Assembly: GCA_949358305.1 (NCBI GenBank)
Contig: OX442318.1
Span: 11,762,517-11,826,516, forward strand
Origin: Strigamia acuminata
Taxonomy: Eukaryota > Arthropoda > Chilopoda > Geophilomorpha > Linotaeniidae
Reading direction: 5' to 3'
Length of the DNA stretch: 64,000 bases
This document shows, piece by piece, positions 12,501-21,904 of the stretch. How positions within the stretch are numbered: position 1 is the first letter of the stretch; the number at the start of each line of letters is the position of its first letter. A program made the position numbers and the translations under genes. The notes under the pieces were generated by a model, which saw only the letters and a program-made list of their open reading frames with translations, did no database searches and was not told the origin of the DNA.

Positions 12501-15500
12501 TATATATTAAATAAGTATTTAATATATTCACTTAGATTATTTTACTTGACAATAATATAAAGTTATATTATTGTATTGAATGATTGGAAGAAAGAATTGG
12601 TCACATTCTTGAAATAGTGGCCATGCGGATTAAAGGATTAATGTGTGACTTGGGAATGTGTCCTGGGTATCCACTTCCCGTCCCCGGTATCCATTTCCTG
12701 TTTCATGTCAAGAAATTAGCATAATCCGAATTATGTTCCTCCGTATCCACTTCCTGTATCACGGGATTGGCGGGATTCATGGACCCCATGTTCCAATTGG
12801 ATAAGTGGTCAAATCACTTAATCCAATCCAAGATATATATTTCCTGAACACAGGAAGTTAACGGAGTTGGTCAGTTGCATTTAGTTCTTGGTTCTAGTCT
12901 TGGGTAATTATTATATGAATTTTATACGGTATTTGGTATATGTATTTTGTACGGTATTTAGTATGTGCTTAGTTATTTGGTTTCTTGTGGATGGTTTAGT
13001 CTCTTGAAACCGCGCATTGTTCTGCTGAATAATGCATTCGACCGATTGAAGGTTTAAAGTCGGGATACGCTTGTTTCCGTCAACGGTCTTGCCGAGGATA
13101 CCAGCTTTGTGCGTACGGTGTTCTCGTGGTCGGGCAATAGAGCCACGCGCGGTACAAAAGTATTCAGTAACCGTCGGTAGCACTGTTACTGTATGAGTTT
13201 GACTCCATCACCTGTTGGTGCCAAAACAGTCTGCATGTAAAAACGTGTAGTTACCGCTAGTAGCACCAAGTGCTTGGGAACGCTAATCTCCGCGGTAATG
13301 GTGCCAAAGCAGTCTGTTTATCAGTAGTACTTCGTGTGGTTAATTCTGTTGTGCGGGGCTGCGAGCTATAACCCCCTGAGTATCAGTACCGTCTCTCACC
13401 GTACTGTTGCTTAGGGCACGCGCGATACTGCCCTACTCGACAAGGCGAATTTATGACGGCAACTGTGTGTTGCGATGACTAACTTTTATATTTGACAGCC
13501 GATAATAAAATCAATTGTTTAAACTTGAAGTCAAGTTAACAACCCAAATAAAGTCACGAGACTTGTTCGATTTACAACGAATAAATTCGTAATAATGAAT
13601 TGAATACAATTCATTAACCAAAACATTTAACTCACAACGTCACGAATTATAGATAATTCATAAGCGGAACATTGGTGAATAAATTACTTCATTTATTCAT
13701 AACCAATGTCCACCCTAGTTGTGGCGGTGCAGACAAAGTCAACCGCATCTCTCGGATCGAACCCAAGCCGCATTACACGACAATACGAACCAGTTACGCG
13801 ATACGAACCCGGAACGCGAAGCCGACGGAAACCGCGAGGACACCGCCAGCCCGGCTAGCGCAGACGACATCTGTAACCTCGGTCGAGCGGGCGTTCTGCC
13901 GTTCCCGGACCCAGGATCCGAATACACGTAATGTTATTATTTTAGGGCTGTTTCACAGCCAATTATTTGTATAGTTTAATTTGTAAATTAACTTGCCAAA
14001 TGTCGGCATTAGTTCATGTATAACTTTTAGAGTTGATTCTATTGTTTGACAACAATAAATGTAGTGTTTTGATAACTCTGTTGTTCTTATTTATCTCGTA
14101 TTTAATCACTTATTCACGCGACTTATACCCGGTACTATCATGCGATAGGAGTTGTGGTCGTCACCGTCACACGTGGAGGTCCCACCGAGATAGGTTGCAC
14201 AGTTTTAAATTTATCGAATTTAAATAAAAGTGAAAATTGAGATAAATAAAGATTATAACATTTCAAAACATTTTATATGTTTCTGCTTTTGCGAAGTAGG
14301 AAATTCTCTTTAAGAACGTTGGGATTCGTGAGAACTCTAACATTAAAGGGAATGTCATGTTGTGTTATAAACACTCGAAAAAATTGAAGTAAAATTTATT
14401 TTATTTTCACGAAATGATCTGGAAGTTTATATTTTATAAAACTTATTTTCCTTCGAAAATATTCAATCGGTAAAAAAGGATTGACCAGACCAAAGAGCGG
14501 ACTTAGTAGAAGCCTACTAAAAACGAAAAGTTAAACTTTGAAAATATTTTCGGAAAATTCAGTTTTCCGAAGCGGTACGTCGACACCGATGCCAAGCGAC
14601 CAAATCGCAGCTTCAACAAGCGACGATCTTCGTCATAAACGCGGCAGGAAAGCCACTCAAACCTTCGATGCAAGGTGCGAACGAATGCTTGGAAATTAGG
14701 GCGGACAGTGTATCAAAAACAGCGTGGAAACGTTACACAAGGTTCGTAGAGATTTGTGTAAGCGTTGCGAAGTTGTTTTCACTGACCGTCGGTATCCAAA
14801 AACGATCTAGTTGTTTTGAAAAAACAACACACTTCATTTTACTAAAAAGAAAGTTGCAAATCGAAATAAAAGTTACCTTCATTTGAAGGAATTAATTATT
14901 TTCAAAAGTACATTTTTTCATTCGAAAACAATGGAAATTAAAGAAATGTAAAATGGCGGCGATTAAAGATACCGACCATGTGGAGTAGTATTTTTGCGTC
15001 GAACATTACGAATCCTGATAAACACTTTTCTTTGACAAAGTAAAAAGATTTCATCCAATCTTTTCTTTCGGAAATTTAACAGTAATGTTTTAAGTTTCCA
15101 ACCAATACTTGGTTTTCAAAGAATTGTGAAAGCTTCTAAATGAAATTTGGCTGTTTGAGAAACAACCAATCCAATCGAATCGGACATTTTTCCACGTGGA
15201 AAATTTTGTAATTGAAATGGCAAAACCATTTATGGCTACGAACTTGGGCACGTGAAATATTTCCAGATCGAATATTTCTTGGACGAATTGAAGCTTTAAA
15301 ATCAGATGGCTGATTTAAATAAAAAAAGAGGTTTCAGCGTTTATTTTCTTTCTGAAAAATCAAATTGAAAATAAGACACCGCTGATAAAAGTGACATTTT
15401 TTTCTTCAATCGAATTGAAAAGATTTCAACAAACATCTCGTTATTAGAGATAAGGGGGACAAATTATTAAAACTAATAATCAAAAACACGTCCTTCGTAA

Positions 15501-18500
15501 GTAAGAATTAGAGAATTTTTCTCGTGGCAAATTTAAAAGATTTTAACGAATTTTATTTGTTAAAAAATTTGTTAAAAAAGGGGGAAATGGATGTTATTAA
15601 ACAATTATAACTATACTTTTCCACTCGAAAAATGGAATTTAACCCCTGAAAATGTAAAACTGGATCAAATCACTTTTTTTCCTATCGGAAATAAAAATAC
15701 ACAATGTTGAAAGTCGAAAACTTTATTAAAAACTGTGGTTGTAATGATATTACACACAAACGGAATATTTAAAGAAAAAATATTTTTTTTTGAAGAAAAA
15801 TTATTTAATTATTTAAATTGGTAAAAAAGACCAAATTCCAAGAAGTACGGACTTAGTAGAGAACTATTAATTAAGGTGAAACCAAAATTCACCAATCAGA
15901 GAGGCGCAGATTAGGATCCAGATTTAAGCGTGGACTCAGATCACCAGACCAGACCCGGATAGACGTGTTTCCAGTAGCCATCTTGACCACGCCGTCCCGA
16001 TTTCAGTCACGATTCGAATTACCGCGCCGTAACCTGCAAAGCTAAGTATTGTTTGTTCTTTTATTGTTAACTTTGAATTAAGCGTGCTTTTAATCACGCC
16101 AGTTTAAATATTCTGATATTTAGTGTTTTGTTTTAATTTTTTGAAAGTTTAACGCGTATTAAACAACGCGAAGTTTAATTTCGCTTTATTAAAGTTTAGA
16201 AGTGTTTCCTTTTGAAAGTGTATTGTATTAAAGTGTATATTGAATTCTTTAATAATAAAGAATTCTTTATTTCCGAATTGTTCAAGTTTTGATATGACGC
16301 AACAACCGTTTAACATATTTGACTTTGAAGAAGGGAATAATAAAGGAGATAATTTAAATTTAAGTTATCAACCGTCCAATGGTCATCCCGAAGTAATTCA
16401 GGATGGTCTGACAATCTACTGTCAGCTTTATAATTTAGACCGAAATCAGTTCAAAAATATAACAGAGGCAGTATTTCATGTAAAAACTATGGATAAACGA
16501 AATCAGCAAAAGTTTCAAATATCCAGTGGTGGGTCTAACTTAGAAAAGTTTAAACCACCTAATTCGGTAGATAAGGGGGAAAAGAATTATAAAAATAATA
16601 ATTCTCATCCAGGGAGTTATTTAACTAACCAATTGGTTGTTCAGAACAAACTCAACCCCTTTTACAGACAACATCAGCTGAATTCAGCTGAATTTGCTAA
16701 TTTAGGCGAAACACAACAATGTGTGGCTAGTTTCAATCTGTCGAAAAATCTACCGCTACCCAAAGAATTGGGAACAGTGAACAAAAAATTGTGGCTACCT
16801 ATATCAACCCTAAGGGAAGAAAGTCGAACTACAAACAAACAATTACGGTCACCGAATTCTCGCGATGGATTTACGAATTCGTTCTCCAAGTATACAAGCG
16901 AGAAAAGTGGTTTACCTACTCCAAACAAACGTTTGCAGCCACCCAACTCATTCAACGGTCAATCCGAATTGATGCAGGAATTTTTGACGTTTTACTGTCA
17001 AGAGTATGATTTAAATCAAAATCAATTTGCGACTGCAAGCGAAGCAATGATATATGTAATGAAGCATAATCTAAAGGGAAAATCCAACGATATTATTTCG
17101 CAGTCAATTCCCAACCCAAATCAAGAAATTGTCGAACAATCGTTCACAAAAGATTTGCCGTTTAGGAGACGTGATCAATCTAGTCCAACACGACAAAGGT
17201 TGGGAGACCAAGCTCAAAATTCTCAATCTCCTAAAAAGAAGTTATGGAGTATGAATGATTACTCTTCATTTAAAGATTCGAGTACAGGAACAAAGGTTTC
17301 AACTACTCAAACAAGTGGACCGTTCAATCGAACGTTTCGGAAAATGAGTACTCTTCCCACAATACCGGTGGTTGAAGAAATCTTGCGTAGTCAATCTAAT
17401 ACTAGTTCGACCAACAGTCAAACCAACAAAAATATATGTGGTAAAAATAGCATTTCTGAAATTTCAAATTCACAAAATGCCACCTTTCCTTACGTCAAAC
17501 AATGTTTTCATTGTAAACGACCGGGACATGTCAAACGAGATTGTCCCACATGGTCTAAACGAGAATTTAACGATCAATGCAAGAATTTTAATTATTCCAA
17601 TGTGTCACGAGACTCATTTAAACGACCCAGACAAAATTGGGTCACCACCGAACTGTTCGAACAACGGTTTACAGAAATGGAAACCAAAATGCAGGCGATT
17701 ATGAATAAGTCTATGTCCGACCTATTTGATAAGCTTTCTCAACACAAAATGTAGGAAATTCTTCAGATCAAACGATCTCCCGACTATAGAAAAATCCTTT
17801 ACATGAACCATGACCTCTGTTCTATAGAAAAGGGGGACAAAAATAAAAATTAAGATTAACAAAATCTTGAATAATAATACTACATTATGAAGACGACTAT
17901 TTTATTAAATTACCATAGCCAATTTTCACAATAGAATTCCAAGTCTTTCTAGGAAATCGACTCCGGTCATGACAATTAAGGGGGACAGGAATCAAGATGA
18001 TGCTTAATTGTCAATAATCACCGTTAATAATTGTTATTATTTATTGATAAAACTTAACCAAATTACGTATAAGAAAATCGAATTTGTACTATTGGAAGAA
18101 ATTTAAGAATAAATTTCGGCAAAAGAAATCCTGAACTTAGGCAATCTAATTGGGTTAAACAACTCAACTCAGAATCGGAAGTCACAGCGTCTCCCAAGAT
18201 ATATCAAGCCCGACAAAAGCATTTATATCCATTAATAGGATAGAAATAAGTGAAAGTGTAAACACTTCCAATTATTTAAGGGGGATTTGTGACAAATTAA
18301 TAGGACTATAAATGCCTGATTTTCCACCAGAAGGCGCTGTTGCGCCATTTTGACGGTAATTCTACTGTATTTGTTGTAGAACCAATGTAATTCCTATATA
18401 AAGTTATTTATGGTGTTTTAATTACAAATATGTTCGTTTGATAAGAATAAACAATTCAATCTTCATGATATCGAAATATCACGGCCGAAATTACAGAGAT

Positions 18501-20870
18501 TTCGTCTGCTAAAACAGCATTCGTCAATGCGGTATGTCGCCACTAGAAGGCGCTATCGCAAATCAGCGGTAAATTCGAAATACGGAATTAAATGAATAAC
18601 AAGGAATATATATTAAATAAGTATTTAATATATTCACTTAGATTATTTTACTTGACAATAATATAAAGTTATATTATTGTATTGAATGATTGGAAGAAAG
18701 AATTGGTCACATTCTTGAAATAGTGGCCATGCGGATTAAAGGATTAATGTGTGACTTGGGAATGTGTCCTGGGTATCCACTTCCCGTCCCCGGTATCCAT
18801 TTCCTGTTTCATGTCAAGAAATTAGCATAATCCGAATTATGTTCCTCCGTATCCACTTCCTGTATCACGGGATTGGCGGGATTCATGGACCCCATGTTCC
18901 AATTGGATAAGTGGTCAAATCACTTAATCCAATCCAAGATATATATTTCCTGAACACAGGAAGTTAACGGAGTTGGTCAGTTGCATTTAGTTCTTGGTTC
19001 TAGTCTTGGGTAATTATTATATGAATTTTATACGGTATTTGGTATATGTATTTTGTACGGTATTTAGTATGTGCTTAGTTATTTGGTTTCTTGTGGATGG
19101 TTTAGTCTCTTGAAACCGCGCATTGTTCTGCTGAATAATGCATTCGACCGATTGAAGGTTTAAAGTCGGGATACGCTTGTTTCCGTCAACGGTCTTGCCG
19201 AGGATACCAGCTTTGTGCGTACGGTGTTCTCGTGGTCGGGCAATAGAGCCACGCGCGGTACAAAAGTATTCAGTAACCGTCGGTAGCACTGTTACTGTAT
19301 GAGTTTGACTCCATCACCTGTTGGTGCCAAAACAGTCTGCATGTAAAAACGTGTAGTTACCGCTAGTAGCACCAAGTGCTTGGGAACGCTAATCTCCGCG
19401 GTAATGGTGCCAAAGCAGTCTGTTTATCAGTAGTACTTCGTGTGGTTAATTCTGTTGTGCGGGGCTGCGAGCTATAACCCCCTGAGTATCAGTACCGTCT
19501 CTCACCGTACTGTTGCTTAGGGCACGCGCGATACTGCCCTACTCGACAAGGCGAATTTATGACGGCAACTGTGTGTTGCGATGACTAACTTTTATATTTG
19601 ACAGCCGATAATAAAATCAATTGTTTAAACTTGAAGTCAAGTTAACAACCCAAATAAAGTCACGAGACTTGTTCGATTTACAACGAATAAATTCGTAATA
19701 ATGAATTGAATACAATTCATTAACCAAAACATTTAACTCACAACGTCACGAATTATAGATAATTCATAAGCGGAACATTGGTGAATAAATTACTTCATTT
19801 ATTCATAACCAATGTCCACCCTAGTTGTGGCGGTGCAGACAAAGTCAACCGCATCTCTCGGATCGAACCCAAGCCGCATTACACGACAATACGAACCAGT
19901 TACGCGATACGAACCCGGAACGCGAAGCCGACGGAAACCGCGAGGACACCGCCAGCCCGGCTAGCGCAGACGACATCTGTAACCTCGGTCGAGCGGGCGT
20001 TCTGCCGTTCCCGGACCCAGGATCCGAATACACGTAATGTTATTATTTTAGGGCTGTTTCACAGCCAATTATTTGTATAGTTTAATTTGTAAATTAACTT
20101 GCCAAATGTCGGCATTAGTTCATGTATAACTTTTAGAGTTGATTCTATTGTTTGACAACAATAAATGTAGTGTTTTGATAACTCTGTTGTTCTTATTTAT
20201 CTCGTATTTAATCACTTATTCACGCGACTTATACCCGGTACTATCATGCGATAGGAGTTGTGGTCGTCACCGTCACAAACAGTTTTTTGTTAACAGTTTT
20301 GTGTATTGCAGATACGCAAAATGAACACTCGGGTAAATCCATGTGTATCATTAACTGAATTTAACTTGTGCGAAAAGAAGTGCTTTGAAACTAAACTAAT
20401 GGAAGAAAACATTCAGTGCAGGTTTGGTCGTATTCTTACTATTCTATATACTTGTACAATGCCATTTAAGTTTCCCTATTTGTATCAGATTGCCTTTTCT
20501 CAATTCATCAAACTTGCCTGACTGCAAAACATCAATTGAAGCCAAAAAGACACGCCGGTCATACCTCAACGTGCATCTGAATTTTGAAGCTGTGCACATC
20601 TGTGGCTGCAATTCACCTTGCGATTATACAATTTACACCCCATTCACTGAATATTATAAGAACACACGGCCAGCTTTTAATGTAATAATTACAGTAATTC
20701 AACTTGAAAATAACTTTAGAGAAATTTTTCAACAACGGTTGTCTTTGCCATTGGTGAAATTAATTTGCGACATTGGGTCAATTCTCGGCTTTTTTCTTGG
20801 AATATCTGCTCTATCATCATTTCAATTGCTGGAAAAATCCTTACACAAATTTAACTTCAGAAATGTTTAA
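6258..20870 (+). CDS. Tandem two-unit DEG/ENaC (pickpocket/degenerin-type) channel gene, 12 exons
   Basis: Exons proposed: 6258-6588, 6938-7044, 7115-7305, 7764-7878 (tentative), 8046-8156, 8366-8475, 9418-10231, 10424-10532, 10656-10786, 10942-11037, 20312-20421, 20489-20870. Each boundary has an AG acceptor and GT donor, every phase agrees, and the sum is 2607 nt (868 aa plus stop). The product should be a plasma-membrane amiloride-type sodium channel. Unit 1 has TM1 at about residue 47-67, an extracellular CxCxxxC block and a pore segment with G-I-S at about 421-423. Unit 2 has TM1 at about 478-499, its own Cys-rich ectodomain and G-I-S at about 846-848. Usual family members have one such unit (two TM). 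The weakest points are exon 4, the GTTTAA donor at 10787 and the absence of transcript data. The intron 11038-20311 contains a young retrotransposon. Confidence 0.75.
6938..7044 (+). CDS. DEG/ENaC exon 2 (unit 1 ectodomain)
   Basis: Acceptor TTTTAG|AA and donor CGA|GTAAGC. The 107 nt read through in the phase set by exon 1 and begin with Cys-Arg-His. The sequence is too divergent for a motif match, so support comes from splice signals and phase. Confidence 0.5.
7115..7305 (+). CDS. DEG/ENaC exon 3 (unit 1 palm/beta-ball)
   Basis: Acceptor TTTCTGCAG|GG and donor ACAA|GTAAAA. It contains a GFVLTFNN segment followed about ten residues later by HLALNPSY, resembling the family's GxCYTFN then GLxLxLN succession. 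The Cys of that motif is not present as read. The exon is open for 63 codons in the phase set by exon 2. Confidence 0.55.
7764..7878 (+). CDS. Tentative DEG/ENaC exon 4 (unit 1)
   Basis: Chosen because it is the only open segment between exons 3 and 5 whose phases (in 2, out 0) fit both neighbours, with acceptor TTACTAG|A and donor ACA|GTAGGT. Its translation (rich in Asn, Pro and Trp) does not resemble the corresponding part of unit 2. A different exon near 7498-7590 is an alternative. Confidence 0.3.
8046..8156 (+). CDS. DEG/ENaC exon 5 (unit 1)
   Basis: 111 nt, phase 0 at both ends, acceptor TTACAG|CT and donor AAG|GTAAGA. The segment YNPIVTIVPTSEIHITEI fits the family's V-x-PG-x-E-x-x-I-x-I strand that precedes the thumb. 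Its counterpart in unit 2 is exon 10 (10942-11037), also phase 0-0. Confidence 0.7.
8366..8475 (+). CDS. DEG/ENaC exon 6 (unit 1 thumb, Cys-rich)
   Basis: 110 nt, acceptor TTTTTAG|TA and donor CA|GTATGT. It encodes NRRLHPCVD with further paired Cys (KCYADC, FTC), the spacing of the thumb disulfide ladder. The exon in unit 2 at 20312-20421 has the same length, phase and Cys plan. Confidence 0.8.
8885..9150 (-). repeat. Dispersed repeat R1, copy 2
   Basis: Reverse-complement homolog of 1490-1790, sitting in the intron between channel exons 6 and 7. It is non-coding; a 78-codon frame across it is incidental. Confidence 0.6.
9418..10231 (+). CDS. DEG/ENaC junction exon: pore of unit 1 joined to TM1 of unit 2
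   Basis: A single 814-nt open exon. From the acceptor ATTACAG|A it encodes the end of the unit 1 thumb (YTCNCAREC, the family's CxCxxxC block), the pre-pore helix and TM2, GYMGFYIGISCIDIIE, with the G-I-S selectivity filter and the following acidic residue. Without a stop it continues through about 50 polar cytoplasmic residues into a second TM1 (KFVILCCFLSSCYF) and a second post-TM1 strand (IQISNVAVCSYPDEI). It ends at donor GAG|GTAAGG. This exon is the direct evidence that two channel units are one polypeptide. Unit 2 has no recognisable His-Gly motif before its TM1. Confidence 0.85.
10424..10532 (+). CDS. DEG/ENaC exon 8 (unit 2)
   Basis: 109 nt, acceptor TTTCAG|AT, donor TCAG|GTAATT. It includes FGRCIKIKS, matching the family's GxCxxF palm motif. 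Phase in 0, out 1. Confidence 0.7.
10656..10786 (+). CDS. DEG/ENaC exon 9 (unit 2)
   Basis: Acceptor CTTTCAG|AT. It contains LTTVFYTQ and DVQFSVIHIN, the family's L-x-L then GFxVxIH pattern. The donor GAG|GTTTAA is non-optimal. If not spliced there, the frame stops at GTT TAA, so this junction is the one most worth checking in unit 2. Confidence 0.6.
10942..11037 (+). CDS. DEG/ENaC exon 10 (unit 2)
   Basis: 96 nt, phase 0-0, acceptor TTTCTAG|AT, donor ACA|GTAAGC. It encodes a short beta-strand segment (EIINLKITEKQ) equivalent to exon 5 of unit 1. Confidence 0.65.
11090..11225 (+). repeat. Clustered TTTTAGCGAA-type motif
   Basis: At least six matches or near matches to (T)TTAGCGAA occur within about 130 bp (for example ATTAGCGAATC, CGTTTTAGCGAATT, CATTTTAGCGAAAA, CAGTTTAGCGAAGC, CGTTTTAGCGAAAA). 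Intronic, non-coding. Confidence 0.6.
11320..11870. repeat. TTTCG-rich low-complexity block, open on both strands
   Basis: A strongly strand-skewed sequence built from TTTCGNCGG/TTTTCG words. It leaves long open frames on both strands (148 codons plus, 147 codons minus). The minus frame would be a Lys/Arg/Thr/Pro-rich SPKR/TPKR-type peptide, the plus frame Phe/Gly/Arg-rich. Low complexity explains both better than coding. It lies in the channel intron just upstream of the young LTR element. Confidence 0.6.
12182..14171 (+). repeat. 5' LTR of the gag-only element
   Basis: 1990 bp, begins TGTGACAAAT and ends CGTCACA. Contains long hairpins at 12502-12527 (12-bp stem), 12549-12574 (11-bp stem) and 12796-12827 (12/13-bp near-perfect stem). 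Short frames at 12911-13183 (minus) and 13672-13974 (plus) recur identically in the 3' LTR and are not supported as genes. Confidence 0.9.
14174..14191 (+). promoter_or_regulatory. Primer-binding site, tRNA-Gln
   Basis: TGGAGGTCCCACCGAGAT begins 2 nt after the LTR end. Its reverse complement equals the 3' end of animal tRNA-Gln including CCA (recalled, not searched). It primes minus-strand cDNA synthesis. Confidence 0.8.
14192..16239 (+). other. Long non-coding leader of the gag-only element
   Basis: About 2 kb of AT-rich leader without a supported ORF (a 72-codon frame at 14668-14886 has no motif). Contains two purine tracts resembling the terminal PPT (TAAGGGGGAC near 15450 and AAAAAAGGGGGAAA near 15580). 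Confidence 0.6.
16240..17754 (+). CDS. gag: Gag-like protein with CCHC zinc knuckle (gag-only LTR element)
   Basis: 504 codons, the only long ORF of the element. A C-terminal zinc knuckle CFHCKRPGHVKRDC (C-x2-C-x4-H-x4-C) lies at about residues 421-434 and would bind the element RNA. The rest is Asn/Gln/Ser/Pro-rich. Two related helices, beginning VIQDGLTIYCQLYNLDRNQF at about residue 52 and LMQEFLTFYCQEYDLNQNQF at about 244, indicate an internal duplication. A short coiled region follows the knuckle. An in-frame Met at residue 19 is an alternative start. No protease motif is present. Role inferred: virus-like particle and RNA packaging for a non-autonomous element. Confidence 0.8.
   Translation: MNSLIIKNSLFPNCSSFDMTQQPFNIFDFEEGNNKGDNLNLSYQPSNGHPEVIQDGLTIYCQLYNLDRNQFKNITEAVFHVKTMDKRNQQKFQISSGGSNLEKFKPPNSVDKGEKNYKNNNSHPGSYLTNQLVVQNKLNPFYRQHQLNSAEFANLGETQQCVASFNLSKNLPLPKELGTVNKKLWLPISTLREESRTTNKQLRSPNSRDGFTNSFSKYTSEKSGLPTPNKRLQPPNSFNGQSELMQEFLTFYCQEYDLNQNQFATASEAMIYVMKHNLKGKSNDIISQSIPNPNQEIVEQSFTKDLPFRRRDQSSPTRQRLGDQAQNSQSPKKKLWSMNDYSSFKDSSTGTKVSTTQTSGPFNRTFRKMSTLPTIPVVEEILRSQSNTSSTNSQTNKNICGKNSISEISNSQNATFPYVKQCFHCKRPGHVKRDCPTWSKREFNDQCKNFNYSNVSRDSFKRPRQNWVTTELFEQRFTEMETKMQAIMNKSMSDLFDKLSQHKM
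17755..18287 (+). other. 3' untranslated internal region with repeated purine tracts
   Basis: Non-coding. The last tract, AAGGGGGATT at about 18278-18287, directly precedes the 3' LTR and is the functional polypurine tract by position. Two further copies of AAGGGGGAC(A) lie near 17830 and 17978. Confidence 0.7.
18288..20277 (+). repeat. 3' LTR of the gag-only element
   Basis: 1990 bp, collinear with the 5' LTR at a constant offset of 6106 bp. Followed by the target duplication AACA. Confidence 0.9.
20312..20421 (+). CDS. DEG/ENaC exon 11 (unit 2 thumb, Cys-rich)
   Basis: 110 nt, acceptor TATTGCAG|AT, donor TGCAG|GTTTGG. It encodes NTRVNPCVS then FNLCEKKC and a final Cys, matching exon 6 of unit 1 in length, phase and Cys spacing. 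It begins only 35 bp after the LTR element. Confidence 0.8.
20489..20870 (+). CDS. DEG/ENaC exon 12: pore and C-terminus of unit 2
   Basis: Acceptor TATCAG|A after a 67-bp intron. It opens RLPFLNSS, as in other members (C-x-x-P-Y/F), then HICGCNSPCDYTIY (CxCxxxC block) and the pore segment GSILGFFLGISALSSFQLLE with the G-I-S selectivity filter. It ends at TAA after a short cytoplasmic tail of about 17 residues. Confidence 0.85.
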
Positions 20871-20876
20871 ATGTAC

Positions 20877-21060
20877 TTTTCAACATTGATGCTGCGTACA
20901 ACTGCGGCTGCAAATCACTTTATAATTATACCAGTTACACACCATTCACTGAATATCACCATTAATTATATTTACAAGAATATACAGTATATTCTTAGCC
21001 TGATTATGCAATTTGGTGTGCTTAAAAAAACATCGAATTGAATCAAACTTGAAAACATTT
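20877..21060 (+). pseudogene. Degenerate DEG/ENaC exon fragment 1
   Basis: Reads CGCKSLYNYT then YTPFTEYHH before a stop, clearly related to CGCNSPCDYT and YTPFTEYYK of exon 12 just upstream. The second Cys pair is lost. It is probably a decayed tandem copy of the last exon. Confidence 0.7.
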
Positions 21061-21904
21061 TCCTTCTTGTTATTATTTCTTACTTGTTTACCCCCAATAA
21101 AGTATGGGGGATCCAAAAATTGCACCCAGTCCTTAGGACCGATGCGACAAAAATGTTAACGGTGTCAGCAGCACTGATCTCACATACGTTCATTGATCCA
21201 TGTCCTTCACCCCTGACAAAGACGGTTAACTTTAAATCACACGGGCTAAACCTACAATATCCACAAATTGTCATCTACGAAACGAAATTTCTCACAAAAA
21301 ACACAAAAATAAATTCAAAATCGACACAAAAACCCATTTCGTCGACTCCCTCAAACATCGCAGCTTCGTTTTCCAATTAGTACTTCTAAAAGAAAGCCAA
21401 CAACTATTTCATCCATTAAACCAAACGTGAAAAACCAATTCAAAACAAATCTGCCACCATCACCTATCGACAAAACGACGAATTAATTAGACAAAAATCA
21501 CTCCACGTCACAGAAGACAAAATTCTGTAGCGACTAGCGATTTCTGGTTAACCAGTCGGTGACAAGTCGAAGAAAAACATCACGTGTGAAACAAACTTCT
21601 CTCCTGAGTGAGGAACTGGATAAGGAGCAAATCAAGACTCTCTTCGCAGCGAGCTACTTGTCTTTCCATAGCCGAACGCAAGTCTTCTTTTACCCCTTTG
21701 TTTACACCTCTTGTTACAGTCCTCTGTCTGCAAATTAAAAACACAAAAAAATATAATTTCTTTATTTTTCTTTGGTTTTATCGTATTTCCTTTAATTGTG
21801 CACCCGCGCTCTATTGGCCATCTGCCGAATTTCTCATTAAAAATTCAAATTCCACAAAATTTTCTACTAAATAATTCAAATTACACTGAATTTTTCACTA
21901 AAAA
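21061..21904. other. Segment separating two related channel-exon relics
   Basis: About 850 bp between the two fragments, with no recognisable product (a 98-codon frame at 21084-21380 has no motif). Possibly an old insertion. Confidence 0.35.

Larger units (their letters stand above)
12182..20277 (+). mobile_element. Young Gypsy-like LTR retrotransposon with gag but no pol
   Basis: An 8096-bp element with 1990-bp LTRs at 12182-14171 and 18288-20277, offset throughout by exactly 6106 bp. TG..CA ends, target duplication AACA (12178-12181 and 20278-20281), primer-binding site for tRNA-Gln, terminal purine tract, and one long ORF (gag, 504 aa). The 4.1-kb internal region has no protease, reverse transcriptase, RNase H or integrase, so it must be mobilised in trans. 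It sits in sense orientation in an intron of the DEG/ENaC gene. LTRs of exactly equal length with identical encoded frames imply a very recent insertion. Confidence 0.9.

Noticed and set aside
12911-13183. 90-codon minus frame repeated in both LTRs as a gene
   Set aside because: The duplication reflects LTR identity; the frame has no motif and no independent support.
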